64,000 nt of DNA from Syntrophomonas wolfei subsp. methylbutyratica (lineage in GTDB: Bacteria > Bacillota > Syntrophomonadia > Syntrophomonadales > Syntrophomonadaceae). Below the pieces are notes generated by a model. That model ran no database searches. It was given only the letters and a program-made list of their open reading frames with translations, and was not told the DNA's origin. Positions within the stretch are counted from its first letter, which is position 1, and the number at the start of each line of letters is the position of its first letter. The position numbers were made by a program, and so were the translations under genes. The stretch is taken from contig NZ_BBQT01000006.1 in assembly GCF_001570625.1 (NCBI RefSeq), forward strand, positions 1 to 64,000, in the 5' to 3' direction. Below are positions 26,295 to 36,806 of the stretch, piece after piece.

Positions 26295-28406
26295 TTATTT
26301 TCTTACAGCGCTCTTTAATACGGCTTTGCGGGAAAGGTTTACCCGCCCCTGTCTATCAATTTCGGTAACCTTGACCAGTATCTGATCCCCGATGTCCACC
26401 ACATCTCTAACCTTGTTTACTCTTTCCTCGGCCAGCTGGGAAATGTGTACCAGACCTTCTTTTCCTGATGTTCCCAACACCCCGGGAATGATTTCCACAA
26501 AAGCCCCAAAATCCATTATGCGCTTAACGGTTCCCATATAGGTCTTGCCCACCTCAACATCAGCCACAATGGATTCCACAAAGAATCGGGCCTTTTTCGC
26601 GGCTTCTTCATCCGTAGCCATTATAAACAGGCTGCCGTCATCTTCAATATCAATTTTGCAACCGGTCTCATCTACTATTTTGTGAATGGTTTTGCCACCT
26701 GGTCCAATAACTTCCCGGATTTTGTCCGGGTCAATCTGCATCCGTATCATCTGCGGAGCATAAGGAGATAGTTCCTCATTGGGCTTTTCGATGGCTTCCA
26801 GCATCTTCTTTAAAATGAACATCCTGCCTTCACGGGCCTGTTTAAGTGCAGCTTCGACTATTTCGCGGTTAACCCCGGTAATTTTTATATCCATCTGCAG
26901 GGCGGTAACTCCTTTTTCGGTTCCAGCCAGTTTGAAATCCATATCTCCCAGAGCATCCTCTATTCCCTGAATATCACTCATAATGGCAAAACGCTCGCCT
27001 TCTTTGACCAGTCCCATAGCAATTCCAGATACCGGAGCTTTTATAGGAACACCGGCGTGCATCAGAGATAGCGTACTGCCACATACACTCCCCATGGAGC
27101 TGGAACCATTTGATTCCAAAACTTCGGAAACTATCCTGATAGTATATGGAAATTCTTCTTCTGATGGTATTACTGCCAGCAAAGCCCGTTCAGCCAGGGC
27201 TCCGTGACCGATTTCCCTTCTTCCCGGACCACGCATAGGTTTGGTTTCACCAGTACTATAGGGAGGGAAATTATAGTGATGAATATACCTTTTCCTCTCT
27301 TCGATTCCCAAGCCATCCAGTCGTTGTTCTTCACTGATCGCTCCCAGGGTGGTAACCGACAAAACCTGGGTCTGACCGCGGGTAAAAAGACCTGAGCCAT
27401 GAGGCCGGGGCAGGAAACCAACCTCGCAGCTTACTTGCCGGATTTCATCAAGTTTTCTCCCATCTACCCGTTCGCCTTCTTCCAGAGCCATCCTTCTGAC
27501 TACGGCTTTCATGGTCTTGTCCAATACATCGGCAATCATCTTTTCTTCGTCCGGATAGTTCTCGGCAAAGTGCTGCAAAACAGATTTCTGGGATGAATCC
27601 ATCTGGGCTTCCCTCGTTTTCTTATCTGGATTCTTGACCGCTTCTTCAAATAGTGGAGCAGCATATTCAACAACGGCCTTTTTTATTCCCTCATCCAAAA
27701 CCGGAATTTCCACCTGCATTTTGGGCAGGCCAACTTCTCTTATGATATTTTCCTGAAAATCAACTATTCTCTTGATCTCTTCATGAGCAAAGAAAATAGC
27801 ATCACGCATAGTTTCCTCAGGAACCTCATTGGCACCTCCTTCAACCATCATGATAGCCTCTTTGGTTCCCGCTACCGCCAAGTGTAGATCGCTTTTCTGG
27901 TGTTGCTCCACTGTAGGATTAATAATCAGTTGCCCATCCACCAGTCCCACTATTACCGCTGCCACCGGTCCGGCAAAAGGTATATCGGAAATGGAAAGAG
28001 CAACAGACGCTCCGGTTATAGCGGTGACATCTGGTGCATTGTCTTTCTCCACCGATAAAATAGTGGCTACTACATGTATTTCATTCCGGAAACCTTTAGG
28101 GAAAAGCGGGCGGATAGGCCGGTCAATCAAGCGGGCGGATAGGGTAGCCTGGGCTGTAGCCCGGCCTTCTCTTTTAATGAAGCCTCCTGGTATTTTCCCT
28201 ACCGCATATTGTTTCTCCTCGTAATCAACCGTTAGCGGGAAAAAGTCAATTCCTTCGCGGGGCTCTTTGGCAGCTGTAGCTGTGACCAATACAACTGTAT
28301 CTCCATATCTCATAAGAGCAGCTCCATTGGCTTGCTGGGCAACTTGTCCTATTTCTACAATTAATGGTCGCCCTGCTACCTCCATTTGATACTTCTTAAC
28401 TATCAC
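26295..28406 (-). CDS. pnp: Polyribonucleotide nucleotidyltransferase (PNPase)
   Basis: The 703-residue 3'-to-5' phosphorolytic exoribonuclease forms a trimer that degrades mRNA. It has two RNase PH-like cores joined by a helical linker (the second holds [20 protein letters not shown], with catalytic residues in [15 protein letters not shown]), then a KH domain ([15 protein letters not shown]) and an S1 domain (GFGAFVEI-like [13 protein letters not shown]). Start GTG has GAAAGGAGG at good spacing. It follows rpsO with stable hairpins between them. Confidence 0.97.
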   Translation of the reverse strand: MIVKKYQMEVAGRPLIVEIGQVAQQANGAALMRYGDTVVLVTATAAKEPREGIDFFPLTVDYEEKQYAVGKIPGGFIKREGRATAQATLSARLIDRPIRPLFPKGFRNEIHVVATILSVEKDNAPDVTAITGASVALSISDIPFAGPVAAVIVGLVDGQLIINPTVEQHQKSDLHLAVAGTKEAIMMVEGGANEVPEETMRDAIFFAHEEIKRIVDFQENIIREVGLPKMQVEIPVLDEGIKKAVVEYAAPLFEEAVKNPDKKTREAQMDSSQKSVLQHFAENYPDEEKMIADVLDKTMKAVVRRMALEEGERVDGRKLDEIRQVSCEVGFLPRPHGSGLFTRGQTQVLSVTTLGAISEEQRLDGLGIEERKRYIHHYNFPPYSTGETKPMRGPGRREIGHGALAERALLAVIPSEEEFPYTIRIVSEVLESNGSSSMGSVCGSTLSLMHAGVPIKAPVSGIAMGLVKEGERFAIMSDIQGIEDALGDMDFKLAGTEKGVTALQMDIKITGVNREIVEAALKQAREGRMFILKKMLEAIEKPNEELSPYAPQMIRMQIDPDKIREVIGPGGKTIHKIVDETGCKIDIEDDGSLFIMATDEEAAKKARFFVESIVADVEVGKTYMGTVKRIMDFGAFVEIIPGVLGTSGKEGLVHISQLAEERVNKVRDVVDIGDQILVKVTEIDRQGRVNLSRKAVLKSAVRK

Positions 28407-28497
28407 GTTTTCCTCCTTTCAAAATGAGATTGATTTTATACTTCTTACTTCCTACAAGAACATTGTTACCTTTTTCTATTCGCTTTAAGCATCGGAA

Positions 28498-28599
28498 GAA
28501 ACTGCGAAGCAGTTTCAACATGCCGCCTCGTTTAAGCCTGTTTTAAAGGTATAGCGATTGGGGGAAAACGAGCAGGCCCGTAAATGGACATGCTCGTTT
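28498..28599 (-). promoter_or_regulatory. Hairpins between rpsO and pnp (candidate processing or attenuation site)
   Basis: Two stems lie here. GAAACTGC/GCAGTTTC (28498-28516) closes on three bases. The longer stem pairs AAACGAGCA and TGCTCGTTT (28566-28599), which on the minus strand extends with GGG/CCC. The second is followed by TTTTCCCCC, a weak run for termination. In Escherichia coli a hairpin at this place is cut by RNase III and lets PNPase control itself; a similar role here is inference. Confidence 0.5.
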
Positions 28600-28621
28600 C
28601 CCGTAAGAGCTCTAGCCATAA

Positions 28622-28647
28622 AGATAAAGAGCGGATTACCGCTCTTT
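28622..28647 (-). terminator. Intrinsic terminator overlapping the rpsO stop
   Basis: AAAGAGCGG and CCGCTCTTT (28626-28634, 28639-28647) form a nine-pair stem with a four-base loop. On the minus strand it is followed by ATCTTTATGG, a weak T-run. The stop codon TAA of rpsO is within the stem. Confidence 0.6.
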
Positions 28648-28915
28648 ACCTGCGCAGACCCAACCGGGTAACAATACTCCGGTAGCGTTCAAAGTCTTTC
28701 TTCTTGAGATAGTCCAGGAGTGAACGACGTTGTCCTACCATTTTCAGCAGGCCTCTGCGAGAATGATGGTCTTTGGAATTTATTTTCAGATGTTCATTAA
28801 GGTAGTTTATTCTTTCCGTTAATATGGCAATTTGGACTTCCGGTGAACCGGTATCGTTTTCGTGAATTTGGTAGGTCTTAATTATTTCCCCTTTTCTTTC
28901 TAGAGATAATGCCAA
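28646..28915 (-). CDS. rpsO: 30S ribosomal protein S15
   Basis: The 89-residue primary 16S rRNA-binding protein belongs to the central domain of the small subunit. It has the typical sequence with [21 protein letters not shown] and [22 protein letters not shown], ending [16 protein letters not shown]. Start TTG with GAGGAGGTG upstream. It sits between ribF and pnp as in Bacillus and Escherichia. A leftover MITE end lies in the 200-base gap between ribF and this gene. Confidence 0.97.
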   Translation of the reverse strand: MALSLERKGEIIKTYQIHENDTGSPEVQIAILTERINYLNEHLKINSKDHHSRRGLLKMVGQRRSLLDYLKKKDFERYRSIVTRLGLRR

Positions 28916-29061
28916 GTTTTCACCTCCTCTACCAAATAATCGCCACCGGCCAAGGAAAACGCTGGTGAATCGTCATCCCTAGCCCGAGGTTCTAAAGCCT
29001 TAACCAATCCAATCCTAATTTTATACAATCATGGCTTGATAAGCAAGAGCCTTTCCTGTTT

Positions 29062-29117
29062 GGCTTGTATAAATATACCGCTCGCAGTCTTCGCATGGGC
29101 AACACCTGCGGCTTCTC
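29062..29117 (-). mobile_element. MITE remnant G (one end), abutting the ribF stop
   Basis: GGCTTGTATAAATATACCG, then GCAGTCTTCGCATGGGCAAC, matches the right arm of the MITE-like element in reverse orientation. The match breaks at the stop codon of ribF (29116-29118), leaving only this arm. Confidence 0.75.
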
Positions 29118-30075
29118 ATATTATATCTATCTTTCCTCTGCTTTCCAGAGACTCATATATTTCTCCAGCCTGTTCACGGTCAAGCCTAATCTGATTAATT
29201 AGTTCGTCAACGCTGCTGAATCTTTTTTCGTCCCTGATTTTTTGGAGGAAAAACAGCCTTAAATCCTGACCATATACCTGTCGATTAAAACCGATTAAAT
29301 GAGCCTCAACCGAAACTGGATATTCCTGATGAAAGGTGGGCTTGCTGCCTATGTTGACGGCGGCCCCGAAATTTTCGCCTTCCAGCACTGCCAGAGCCGC
29401 ATATACCCCTTTTCCCGGTATATTTAATTCAGCCCCAATCCCCAGGTTGGCTGTAGGGAAACCAATAGTTGCTCCTCGTTTTTCCCCTTCAATTACTTTT
29501 CCTTCTATCATGGGATAGTAACCCAGCATTTCCCGGGCCAATTTCATATCGCCGGCATCCAGGGCCTGGCGGATGATAGTGCTGGATACTACCTGCCCCT
29601 TGATTTCCACCGGGGGAATGATACTAACTTGGAAACCATATTTTTCCCCCAGCTCTTTTAATAATTGGGGCGTACCACTTCCTTTATGACCAAAGGAATA
29701 GTTGAATCCCACAAACGCTGCCCTTATTTTTAATCTCTCAACCAGGATGCTTTTTACGAACTCTTCCGGAGAGCACTGGGATATGGCCAGATCAAAGGTA
29801 TTGTAAATCAGTTTATCCAAACCCATTTTCTTTAATAATTCTGCTTTTCGTTCCGCAGTTACCAAAAGTTTGGGAGCCCGGCTGGGGTTAAGCACCATAG
29901 CCGGGTGGGGTTCAAAAATAAAAGCCGCCGCGATTCCATTGCTGGCTCGGGCTTTCTCTACCAAATCACCTATCAAACGCTGGTGCCCCTGATGTACTCC
30001 GTCAAAATTACCCAGGGCCAAAAATAAAGGGCACTCGTTATTGGTAAAATTCTCTATTTCTCTTACTACCTCCAT
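29116..30075 (-). CDS. ribF: Bifunctional riboflavin kinase / FMN adenylyltransferase
   Basis: The 319-residue enzyme makes FMN then FAD. The N-terminal nucleotidyltransferase domain has LGNFDGVHQGHQ (about 21-32) and the later motif STIIRQAL; the C-terminal kinase domain has GEKRGATIGFPTANLG and KPTF. Start ATG is in a run of packed genes after truB. The stop codon lies exactly where a MITE remnant begins, so the end of the gene may have been trimmed by an insertion, but the length is normal. Confidence 0.95.
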   Translation of the reverse strand: MEVVREIENFTNNECPLFLALGNFDGVHQGHQRLIGDLVEKARASNGIAAAFIFEPHPAMVLNPSRAPKLLVTAERKAELLKKMGLDKLIYNTFDLAISQCSPEEFVKSILVERLKIRAAFVGFNYSFGHKGSGTPQLLKELGEKYGFQVSIIPPVEIKGQVVSSTIIRQALDAGDMKLAREMLGYYPMIEGKVIEGEKRGATIGFPTANLGIGAELNIPGKGVYAALAVLEGENFGAAVNIGSKPTFHQEYPVSVEAHLIGFNRQVYGQDLRLFFLQKIRDEKRFSSVDELINQIRLDREQAGEIYESLESRGKIDII

Positions 30076-30126
30076 ACAGCAACTCCTTCTATTCCTTCGT
30101 CAGGGTTATCTTAATGCTACTCTCCC

Positions 30127-31023
30127 TTATTCACCAATCTTAAATACCCGGCAGGGCTGGAGTACAGTATCTTCATTATAGTTATTTGCTTCAGCAATAG
30201 CCAGCAGTTGTCCTTCCGGCGTATATAACCTTACCCGGGGACTAGCCAGCTTTCCTGTCCGGCTTATCTTTCTTCCGTTTATTATAGCTGGTAATTCCGT
30301 ATTTTTTAGGCTTATAAGCGGTAAGTTATTTAGAGGGTAGTCCAGGGGGAGCAAGGATCGGCTCAGGTTCTCCCGCTTCTCTAAAAGATAATCCAGGCTT
30401 ACCGCCTCTTCTATCTTGAAGCAGCCAGAGCGGCTTCGGCATAAGCTGGATAAAAAAGCTCCACAAGCTAATTCCTGACCAATATCATGACATAGTGTGC
30501 GAATATAGGTCCCCCGGGAACAGCTTACCCGCAAGCTCAATTGGGGTAATTCCCGCTCCCAATCGGCATTCAGCAGTTCTAACGCGAAGATTTCAATTTC
30601 TCTCGCTTTTCTCTCCACTTCCAGACCCTGGCGGGCCAATTCATAAAGTCTTTTGCCTTCATGGTGGACAGCTGAATACATGGGAGGAACTTGCCTGCTC
30701 TTACCCCGAAACAATGCCAGCACTCTTTCTATTTGGGCGGGCTCTACTTTTCGCATACTGTATGTAATTGCTCCCCAGGCATCCTGGGTATCGGATGATG
30801 CTCCCAAGGTCATGGTCACTATGTATTCCTTGGTCTCATCTTCGACAAAAGGAATTATTTTTGTGCCCTGACCGACAGCCACGGGCAAAACTCCTTCAGC
30901 CATAGGATCCAGGGTGCCCAGATGCCCCAACTTATATTTTCGAGGTAAAGCTTTTTTAAGCTTTCTTATAACATCAAAAGAGGTTATAGCCTGGGGTTTA
31001 TTGATGTTAAGAAACCCATGCAA
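30127..31023 (-). CDS. truB: tRNA pseudouridine synthase B
   Basis: The 298-residue enzyme converts U55 of the tRNA T-loop to pseudouridine. The catalytic Asp39 lies in GHLGTLDPMAEG; KRLYELARQG and SCSRGTYIRTLCHDIG follow as expected. The C-terminal part is PUA-like. Start is TTG (LHGFLNINKP) with a weak GAGGATG site overlapping the nrnA stop region. It is part of the nusA-infB-rbfA-truB-ribF translation cluster. Confidence 0.95.
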   Translation of the reverse strand: MHGFLNINKPQAITSFDVIRKLKKALPRKYKLGHLGTLDPMAEGVLPVAVGQGTKIIPFVEDETKEYIVTMTLGASSDTQDAWGAITYSMRKVEPAQIERVLALFRGKSRQVPPMYSAVHHEGKRLYELARQGLEVERKAREIEIFALELLNADWERELPQLSLRVSCSRGTYIRTLCHDIGQELACGAFLSSLCRSRSGCFKIEEAVSLDYLLEKRENLSRSLLPLDYPLNNLPLISLKNTELPAIINGRKISRTGKLASPRVRLYTPEGQLLAIAEANNYNEDTVLQPCRVFKIGE

Positions 31024-31026
31024 AAA

Positions 31027-31989
31027 TCAAATCACATCCTCAACCGCTTGAATAATTGCTGACTTTACTTCCTCCAACTCACCTTCACACTGGGCGCCTG
31101 ATGCCTGCCTATGCCCGCCACCACCAAATTGTGCCGCCAGTGCAGCAACATCAACCTGCCCCCGCGAACGTAAACCGACTTTAACCTTTCCTGCCGGCAT
31201 TTCGCGAAATAAAATCCCTACCTCTACACCTTCAATCATACGAGTATGGTTTATAAGCCCTTCCGGATACAAGTCTTCGGCCTCTATAGCCACTAATTCG
31301 TTATAGGGCAAGCTCATCCAGGCTATTTTACCATCAGATGAGAAATCCAAGTGTTGCAATGCATGCTGCAGTATTAACACTTCTTTTCTGGACTTGGATT
31401 CAAAAAGGTTTATCCGAGCGAGATTAACATTGGCGCCGAAATTTAGTAGTTGGGCAGCTATGCTCAAGGTTTTAGCCGTGGTATTGGCATTCAAAAAACA
31501 ACCTGTATCCATAATGATACCGGCCAAAAGAGCATCCGCCATAGCAGCGCTAATATTTATGGGCATAAGCAGGAGTAATTCGCTAATGATTTCAGCAGCG
31601 GCTGCAGCATTGGTATCGACATAGTTAAAATCAGCAAAAAGATCGTTGCTTAGGTGATGATCGATATTAAAACTGCAGTTCCTTTCCTGTATGAGGGAGA
31701 ATACTTCCTGGCCTACCCGCTGTTCATCCGAACAATCCAGGAAAATGAGGTTTTGGGGTATAGACCCTATTTCTCCAGGTAATTTTACCTGTTCCGCCGC
31801 GCTCAGGTAGTGGTAGACAGGAGGAACCGGGTCGGACAATAGCATCCTGACCCTTTTGTCCATGGCCAAGAGGCCCAGGTACAGGCCTAGCATAGAGCCA
31901 ATACAATCCCCATCCGGGGCTTTATGTCCCAGCAGCAAAAAATCATCTTTATCCATTATTTTCCTGGCGATTTCCTTGAGTTTATTCAT
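31027..31989 (-). CDS. nrnA: DHH-family oligoribonuclease / pAp phosphatase NrnA
   Basis: The 320-residue cytosolic phosphoesterase degrades short RNA (nanoRNA) and 3'-phosphoadenosine-5'-phosphate. The DHH domain has GHKAPDGDCIGS, FLDCSDEQR and NIDHHLSND; the DHHA1 domain has the substrate-binding GGGGHRQASG. ATG overlaps the rbfA stop by eight bases, indicating coupling. Bacillus has ylxP rather than nrnA near here, but many Clostridia have this order. Confidence 0.93.
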   Translation of the reverse strand: MNKLKEIARKIMDKDDFLLLGHKAPDGDCIGSMLGLYLGLLAMDKRVRMLLSDPVPPVYHYLSAAEQVKLPGEIGSIPQNLIFLDCSDEQRVGQEVFSLIQERNCSFNIDHHLSNDLFADFNYVDTNAAAAAEIISELLLLMPINISAAMADALLAGIIMDTGCFLNANTTAKTLSIAAQLLNFGANVNLARINLFESKSRKEVLILQHALQHLDFSSDGKIAWMSLPYNELVAIEAEDLYPEGLINHTRMIEGVEVGILFREMPAGKVKVGLRSRGQVDVAALAAQFGGGGHRQASGAQCEGELEEVKSAIIQAVEDVI

Positions 31990-32356
31990 TACTGCCTTTT
32001 GCCTCTTCCTCTTCTCTAATCTCTTCCAGAAGGGAAGAAATCCTTATTCCATGTTCTATAGAGCGATCCAGACGAAATTCCAGCTCCGGCGCATGACGCA
32101 CCTTTAGCTGCTGGGCCAGAGCGCTTCTAATATAGCCTTTGGCTTTTTGCAGGGCTTTCATCGCCTCTTCCCTCTGTACTTCATCACCCAGTATACTTAT
32201 ATTTACCCGGGCATGACTGTAATCATTGCTAAGATCTATGCGAGTTATGGAGAGATTCTTAAATTCAATACGAGGATCCTTTATCTCCTCCTGTATTATC
32301 TGGGATAAAACGCGCATGATTTCTACAGACATTCTTTCCTGCCGGCGTTTACTCAT
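31982..32356 (-). CDS. rbfA: Ribosome-binding factor A
   Basis: The 124-residue KH-fold protein helps mature the 5' end of 16S rRNA on the 30S subunit. It shows RMSVEIMRVLSQIIQEEIKDPRI, the beta-strand VNISILGDEVQREEAMKAL and LELEFRLDRSIEHGIRI-like end. The family signature is complete. ATG with GAGGGA upstream. A GTGTCAAGG palindrome separates it from infB. Confidence 0.95.
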   Translation of the reverse strand: MSKRRQERMSVEIMRVLSQIIQEEIKDPRIEFKNLSITRIDLSNDYSHARVNISILGDEVQREEAMKALQKAKGYIRSALAQQLKVRHAPELEFRLDRSIEHGIRISSLLEEIREEEEAKGSNE

Positions 32357-32385
32357 ATCTATCCCTCACTTTTATTGCTAACCTG

Positions 32386-32413
32386 GGTGTCAAGGGACGG
32401 TCCCCTTGACACC
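32386..32413. repeat. GTGTCAAGG palindrome (28 bp)
   Basis: GGTGTCAAGGG and CCCCTTGACACC flank a short ACGGT centre. It lies in the 58-base gap between infB and rbfA, where Bacillus has ylxP. Confidence 0.75.
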
Positions 32414-32414
32414 T

Positions 32415-35048
32415 CTACAACTCTCTGGGTATTTCCTCCAGGGTATAAGCTTCGATGATATCTCCTTCCTTGACATCATTGAAATCTCTAATTCCAATGC
32501 CGCATTCATAGTTTTCCACTACTTCTTTGGCATCATCCTTAAATCGTTTTAAAGAAGATAATTGGCCTTCGTATACAATTACCCCATCCCGCAAGACCCG
32601 TACACTGGCATTTCTCTGGATTTTACCATCAATAACATAAGACCCGGCGATTACCCCCACATTGGGTACCTTGAAAAGCGCCCGTACTGCAGCCCGGCCC
32701 AGAAATTTCTCTTTGTATTCCGGATCCAGCAGCCCGCTCATGGCTTTCTTGACATCATCAATGGCCTCGTATATAACCCGGTACATGCGAACATCTATTT
32801 TTTCATCTTCTGCATATTTTCTGGCTTTGCTATCCGGCCTTATATTAAATCCAATAATTATAGCATTGGAAGCTGAAGCCAGCATAACATCGGTTTCCGT
32901 AATAGCACCTACCGCTGAATGGATTACATTTACTTTTACTTCGCTGGTGGCCAGTCGTAACAGCGATTGCCGGAGAGCTTCAACTGAACCCTGAACATCG
33001 CCCTTTATAATCAAAGTGAGTTCCTTGATTTCGGCATCCTTCATCTGCTGGAAAAACTCATCCAGAGATACCCGGCTGCTTTGTTTTTGTTCTTCAATCT
33101 TCTTTTCGCTTAATCTCAGACTGATGATTTCCTTGGCCACCTTTTCATCACAAACCTGAACTTTGCCACCGGCCTCTGGCACACCGGACCATCCCATTAT
33201 TTCAACCGGCATGGAGGGCAATGCTTTCTCCACCCTTTTACCTCGATCATCAATCATAGCCCGCACCCGACACCAATTGGTGCCGCAGATTACATAATCC
33301 CCTATCTTCAAGGTTCCGTTCAATACCAATACTGTGGCCACTGCTCCCCGCCCTTTGTCCAGTTCCCCTTCGACTACCAGACCGTAAGCAGCTCTATCCG
33401 GGTTGGCCCTTATTTCGTTCATTTCCGCCACCAACAGAATCATTTCCAGCAGGTTTTCTATTCCTTCCCCACTTTTGGCCGAAACAGGAACAAATATAGT
33501 ATCTCCGCCCCATTCTTCCGGGACAATATTATATTCGGTCAATTGCTGCTTTATTCTTTCCGGGTCCGCTTGCGGCTTATCAACTTTATTAATAGCTACC
33601 AGGAAAGGAACCTTGGCAGCCCTGATATGGTTTATGGCCTCAACGGTCTGGGGCATTACCCCATCATCTGCGGCTACCACCAGGATTACAATATCAGTAA
33701 GATTGGCTCCGCGAGCCCTCATAGCAGTAAAGGCCTCATGTCCGGGAGTATCAATAAAAGTTATTTTATTATTTTTTATAGTTACCTGGTAAGCACCAAT
33801 ATGCTGGGTAATCCCCCCTGCTTCTCCCGAAACCACATTAGCCTGTCTGATACGATCGAGCAGGGAAGTTTTACCGTGGTCTACATGTCCCATTACGGTA
33901 ACGACTGGAGGGCGCGCTTTGAGTTCATCATCATCATCAATATCAACAAGTTCCTCCAGTATCTTTTCTTCTTCGGAGAGTTCCCGTTCAACTTTAACAT
34001 CATAAAGGCTGGATACTATTTCCGCATTTTCATAATCAATGTTTTGGTTAATAGTAGCCATTATTCCCAATTCCATTAGTTTCTTCATTATTTCAGCCGG
34101 GTTCTTATTAAGCTTCTCCGCCAGGTCTCTAACCATAATAGAGCCTTCAATCTTTATGCTTTCAGGGGTTTTAAACTCTACATTTTCCTTCTTGCGTTTG
34201 TGTTTTGATTTCCGCCCCGGGCGACTGTAGTCTTTACTCTGGTACTGTCCAAGTGCAGGAGTATTTTTCCGGAAAGCTTTCTTATCACCTGCAGTTCGGT
34301 CACCACCAGGCAATGTCTTGGAACCTGTTTCCCTGGTTTTCTTCTCCATTGTTCGTTCTGGAGATGATACCGGCCTGGGGGTATTACTGGGCACTGCTCT
34401 CTGGGGGGGGCGCTTGGCATCACCTGGCCTGGAGCCTTTATTATCAGGCCTACCGGCGGCTGGCCTGGTTCCCCTGTTATCTGGTTTGCTGGCCGACCCC
34501 GCCCCTCTGTTATCTGTTCTTCCGGCTGCTCCAGGGGCTCTATGGTCCGTTCTGCCCGTTGCTCCGGAAGATCGATGTTCCGGTCTTGCTGTAGGCCGGG
34601 GTGCACTGTTTCTCGGGCTTTTCATTTGAGTAGCTGGCTTAGCACCAGCGGAATGGCTTTCTTCCCCTTTTCTGGGCTGTTCCCTTTTTCCAGAAAAATC
34701 ATGCCTTCCCATACTTTCACCTGGTTTAGAGCCCTCTTGAGGACGTGTTCCTGATTCAAGCCTGGGTGACCCAGGCAGCTGATTGTCCGGCTTTTTCTGG
34801 GTGGTCTGCGGTGCTGGTTCCCCGGAATTTTTCTTGACAGCTTCATCCCTGATCACTGGTTGGGCTGGCTGTTTTTTGCTATCCTCGCCTCTTTTGCTCA
34901 AACGCTTTTTAACCCAGCTAGCCTGTGAATCCTCTATTGTACTCATGTGGTTTTTCACATCTAAGCCCAGTTCGACCAGAACCTCAACCATCTCTTTGCT
35001 GGCAATTCCCAATTCCTTGGCCAATTCATGTACTCTTATTTTTGCCAT
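32415..35048 (-). CDS. infB: Translation initiation factor IF-2
   Basis: The 877-residue GTPase places initiator tRNA on the 30S subunit. Residues 1-50 form an IF2_N domain ([18 protein letters not shown]), and a second lies near 300-345 ([18 protein letters not shown]). Between them is a low-complexity linker with near-repeats of about 12 residues ([33 protein letters not shown]). The G domain begins at GHVDHGKT (387-394), with DTPGHE and NKVDKP. The C-terminal domains are complete. ATG has GGGGTGG upstream and overlaps ylxQ by 13 bases. Confidence 0.97.
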   Translation of the reverse strand: MAKIRVHELAKELGIASKEMVEVLVELGLDVKNHMSTIEDSQASWVKKRLSKRGEDSKKQPAQPVIRDEAVKKNSGEPAPQTTQKKPDNQLPGSPRLESGTRPQEGSKPGESMGRHDFSGKREQPRKGEESHSAGAKPATQMKSPRNSAPRPTARPEHRSSGATGRTDHRAPGAAGRTDNRGAGSASKPDNRGTRPAAGRPDNKGSRPGDAKRPPQRAVPSNTPRPVSSPERTMEKKTRETGSKTLPGGDRTAGDKKAFRKNTPALGQYQSKDYSRPGRKSKHKRKKENVEFKTPESIKIEGSIMVRDLAEKLNKNPAEIMKKLMELGIMATINQNIDYENAEIVSSLYDVKVERELSEEEKILEELVDIDDDDELKARPPVVTVMGHVDHGKTSLLDRIRQANVVSGEAGGITQHIGAYQVTIKNNKITFIDTPGHEAFTAMRARGANLTDIVILVVAADDGVMPQTVEAINHIRAAKVPFLVAINKVDKPQADPERIKQQLTEYNIVPEEWGGDTIFVPVSAKSGEGIENLLEMILLVAEMNEIRANPDRAAYGLVVEGELDKGRGAVATVLVLNGTLKIGDYVICGTNWCRVRAMIDDRGKRVEKALPSMPVEIMGWSGVPEAGGKVQVCDEKVAKEIISLRLSEKKIEEQKQSSRVSLDEFFQQMKDAEIKELTLIIKGDVQGSVEALRQSLLRLATSEVKVNVIHSAVGAITETDVMLASASNAIIIGFNIRPDSKARKYAEDEKIDVRMYRVIYEAIDDVKKAMSGLLDPEYKEKFLGRAAVRALFKVPNVGVIAGSYVIDGKIQRNASVRVLRDGVIVYEGQLSSLKRFKDDAKEVVENYECGIGIRDFNDVKEGDIIEAYTLEEIPREL

Positions 35049-35389
35049 TCAACCACCCCCGTGTTTACTTTAACTCCGACACCCTCAAGCGATTTTATCA
35101 GGGATTCAGCCATTCCCGGGTCATTTATCGTCACAGCAACCCGGTACGCCTTTCCGATACAAGCCCCGATTTCATACTTGTTACCCATTACGACCCAGGG
35201 AATCTTCTGTTTTTGACAGCTGCTGATCAAACCCTGCTTGGCGTTTTCCGCTATGTCATTGCTAACGATTAATAAAAATGCTCTTCGCCTTAATATACTG
35301 GATTTTGCCGCCAAAGCTCCGGAAGATATTTTCCCGGCTTTCTGGGCAAAACCTAAAATTGCATAGCTCTTTCTCAAACTATCACTCAC
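35036..35389 (-). CDS. ylxQ: L7Ae-family ribosomal protein YlxQ
   Basis: The 117-residue protein has the L7Ae/L30e/S12e fold: [22 protein letters not shown] at the start and a middle strand [14 protein letters not shown]. Members bind kink-turn RNA. It overlaps the infB start. GTG start with AAGG only a few bases away, so translation is probably coupled to ylxR. The position between ylxR and infB matches Bacillus. Confidence 0.88.
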   Translation of the reverse strand: MSDSLRKSYAILGFAQKAGKISSGALAAKSSILRRRAFLLIVSNDIAENAKQGLISSCQKQKIPWVVMGNKYEIGACIGKAYRVAVTINDPGMAESLIKSLEGVGVKVNTGVVEWQK

Positions 35390-35390
35390 C

Positions 35391-35672
35391 TTATTGCCTG
35401 GTTTTATCCTGGTTGATTTGCTCTCTGAGCTTTTCTAAAACCCCATCAGGTATATTCTGTTCCAGGGCTTTTTGCAGCCTCTTTCCCTTGATGGCCTGCT
35501 TGAGGCACTCCGGTTCAGGACAAATATAAGCTCCCCGCCCCGGCTTTTTACCCGTAGTATCCAAATCTATATCCCCCTGAGGGCTGCGAACTATCCTGAC
35601 CAATTCCCGCTTGTTTTTCATTTCCCGGCAGCCTACACACATTCTCTGGGGCTGCTTACGAATCCTGCTCAT
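35391..35672 (-). CDS. rnpM: RNase P modulator RnpM (YlxR family)
   Basis: The 93-residue YlxR-type RNA-binding protein shows the conserved start RMCVGCREMKNKRELVRIVR, then GKKPGRGAYICPEPECLKQA. YlxR homologues have been reported to bind the RNA of RNase P and moderate its activity; that is established for Bacillus and inferred here. ATG overlaps the end of nusA by 17 bases, so the two are linked in translation. Confidence 0.9.
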   Translation of the reverse strand: MSRIRKQPQRMCVGCREMKNKRELVRIVRSPQGDIDLDTTGKKPGRGAYICPEPECLKQAIKGKRLQKALEQNIPDGVLEKLREQINQDKTRQ

Positions 35673-36792
35673 CTATTTCCGTCTCCCCGGGATTTTCTTC
35701 AATCCAATCCTGTTCCAACACCTCATCATCAATCTCCACATCTATATCCTTATAGTAATCACTCATCTGGCTTTCGCTTCTTATGTCCACTTTCCATCCG
35801 GTAAGTTTTGCGGCCAGGCGGGCATTTTGCCCCTCTTTCCCTATAGCCAGTGAAAGCTGGTAATCAGGCACAATAACCCGAGCTACTTTATCGGTCTCAT
35901 TGATATTAACCGCAACCACCCGGGAAGGGCTTAAAGCATTGGAAATATACCTTTCCGGGTCTTTATCGTACTTAATAATATCTATTTTTTCTCCACCCAA
36001 TTCGGAAACAATGTTCTGTACCCTCAAACCTCTGGGCCCTACGCAAGCCCCCACCGAGTCAATTTTATCATCCAGGGAATAGACCGCAATCTTGGATCTG
36101 GCTCCCGCTTCGCGAGCTATAGACTTGATTTCTACTACTCCATCATAGATCTCCGGTACTTCCATTTCAAACAAACGTCGCAAAAAATACGGATGGGATC
36201 TGGACACAAATATATTGGGCCCTTTGGAAGTATTCTTAACTTCATAAATATACGCCTTAATCCTCTGTCCAACTTCGTATCTTTCCCCGAAGATTTGATC
36301 CGAAGCCAGCATTATTCCTTCCGTTCGGCCCAGGCTGATATAAACGGTTTTGGATTCAATCCTCTGAATAGTACCGGTTATTATTTCGCCCTCTCTTTCT
36401 AAAAACTCTTCATATATCAGGCTTCTCTCCGCTTCTCTTAATTTCTGTATCACTACCTGTTTGGCCGTCTGAGCCGCAATGCGCCCGAAATCTGATGGTG
36501 TAGCTTCAACATAGACCAGATCTTCAGCTTTACAATCAGGATAAAGTTCCCTGGCTTCTTCCAAAGACATCTCCAAACGGGGATCTTTAACTTCATCACT
36601 TATCTTCTTCTGAGAAAAAACCTTGACTTCGCCATTAATCTCATTAAATTCCACACTTACATTCTGAGCAATCCCAAAATTCTTCTTATAAGCAGTGCTC
36701 AAGGCTGACTTTATAGCTTCAACCAGAGCCCTTTTAGGAATGCCGCGTTCTTTCTCTATGTCATTCAATGCCTGTACTAAATCATTAGACAT
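35656..36792 (-). CDS. nusA: Transcription termination/antitermination factor NusA
   Basis: The 378-residue RNA polymerase partner contains an N-terminal domain, an S1 domain ([21 protein letters not shown]), and two KH domains ([16 protein letters not shown] and [19 protein letters not shown]). It ends in a short acidic tail, without the extra C-terminal repeats of Escherichia coli, as usual in Firmicutes. GAGGAGG precedes the ATG. It follows rimP by 14 bases. Confidence 0.96.
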   Translation of the reverse strand: MSNDLVQALNDIEKERGIPKRALVEAIKSALSTAYKKNFGIAQNVSVEFNEINGEVKVFSQKKISDEVKDPRLEMSLEEARELYPDCKAEDLVYVEATPSDFGRIAAQTAKQVVIQKLREAERSLIYEEFLEREGEIITGTIQRIESKTVYISLGRTEGIMLASDQIFGERYEVGQRIKAYIYEVKNTSKGPNIFVSRSHPYFLRRLFEMEVPEIYDGVVEIKSIAREAGARSKIAVYSLDDKIDSVGACVGPRGLRVQNIVSELGGEKIDIIKYDKDPERYISNALSPSRVVAVNINETDKVARVIVPDYQLSLAIGKEGQNARLAAKLTGWKVDIRSESQMSDYYKDIDVEIDDEVLEQDWIEENPGETEIDEQDS

Positions 36793-36806
36793 TGTTTTTC
36801 CTCCTC

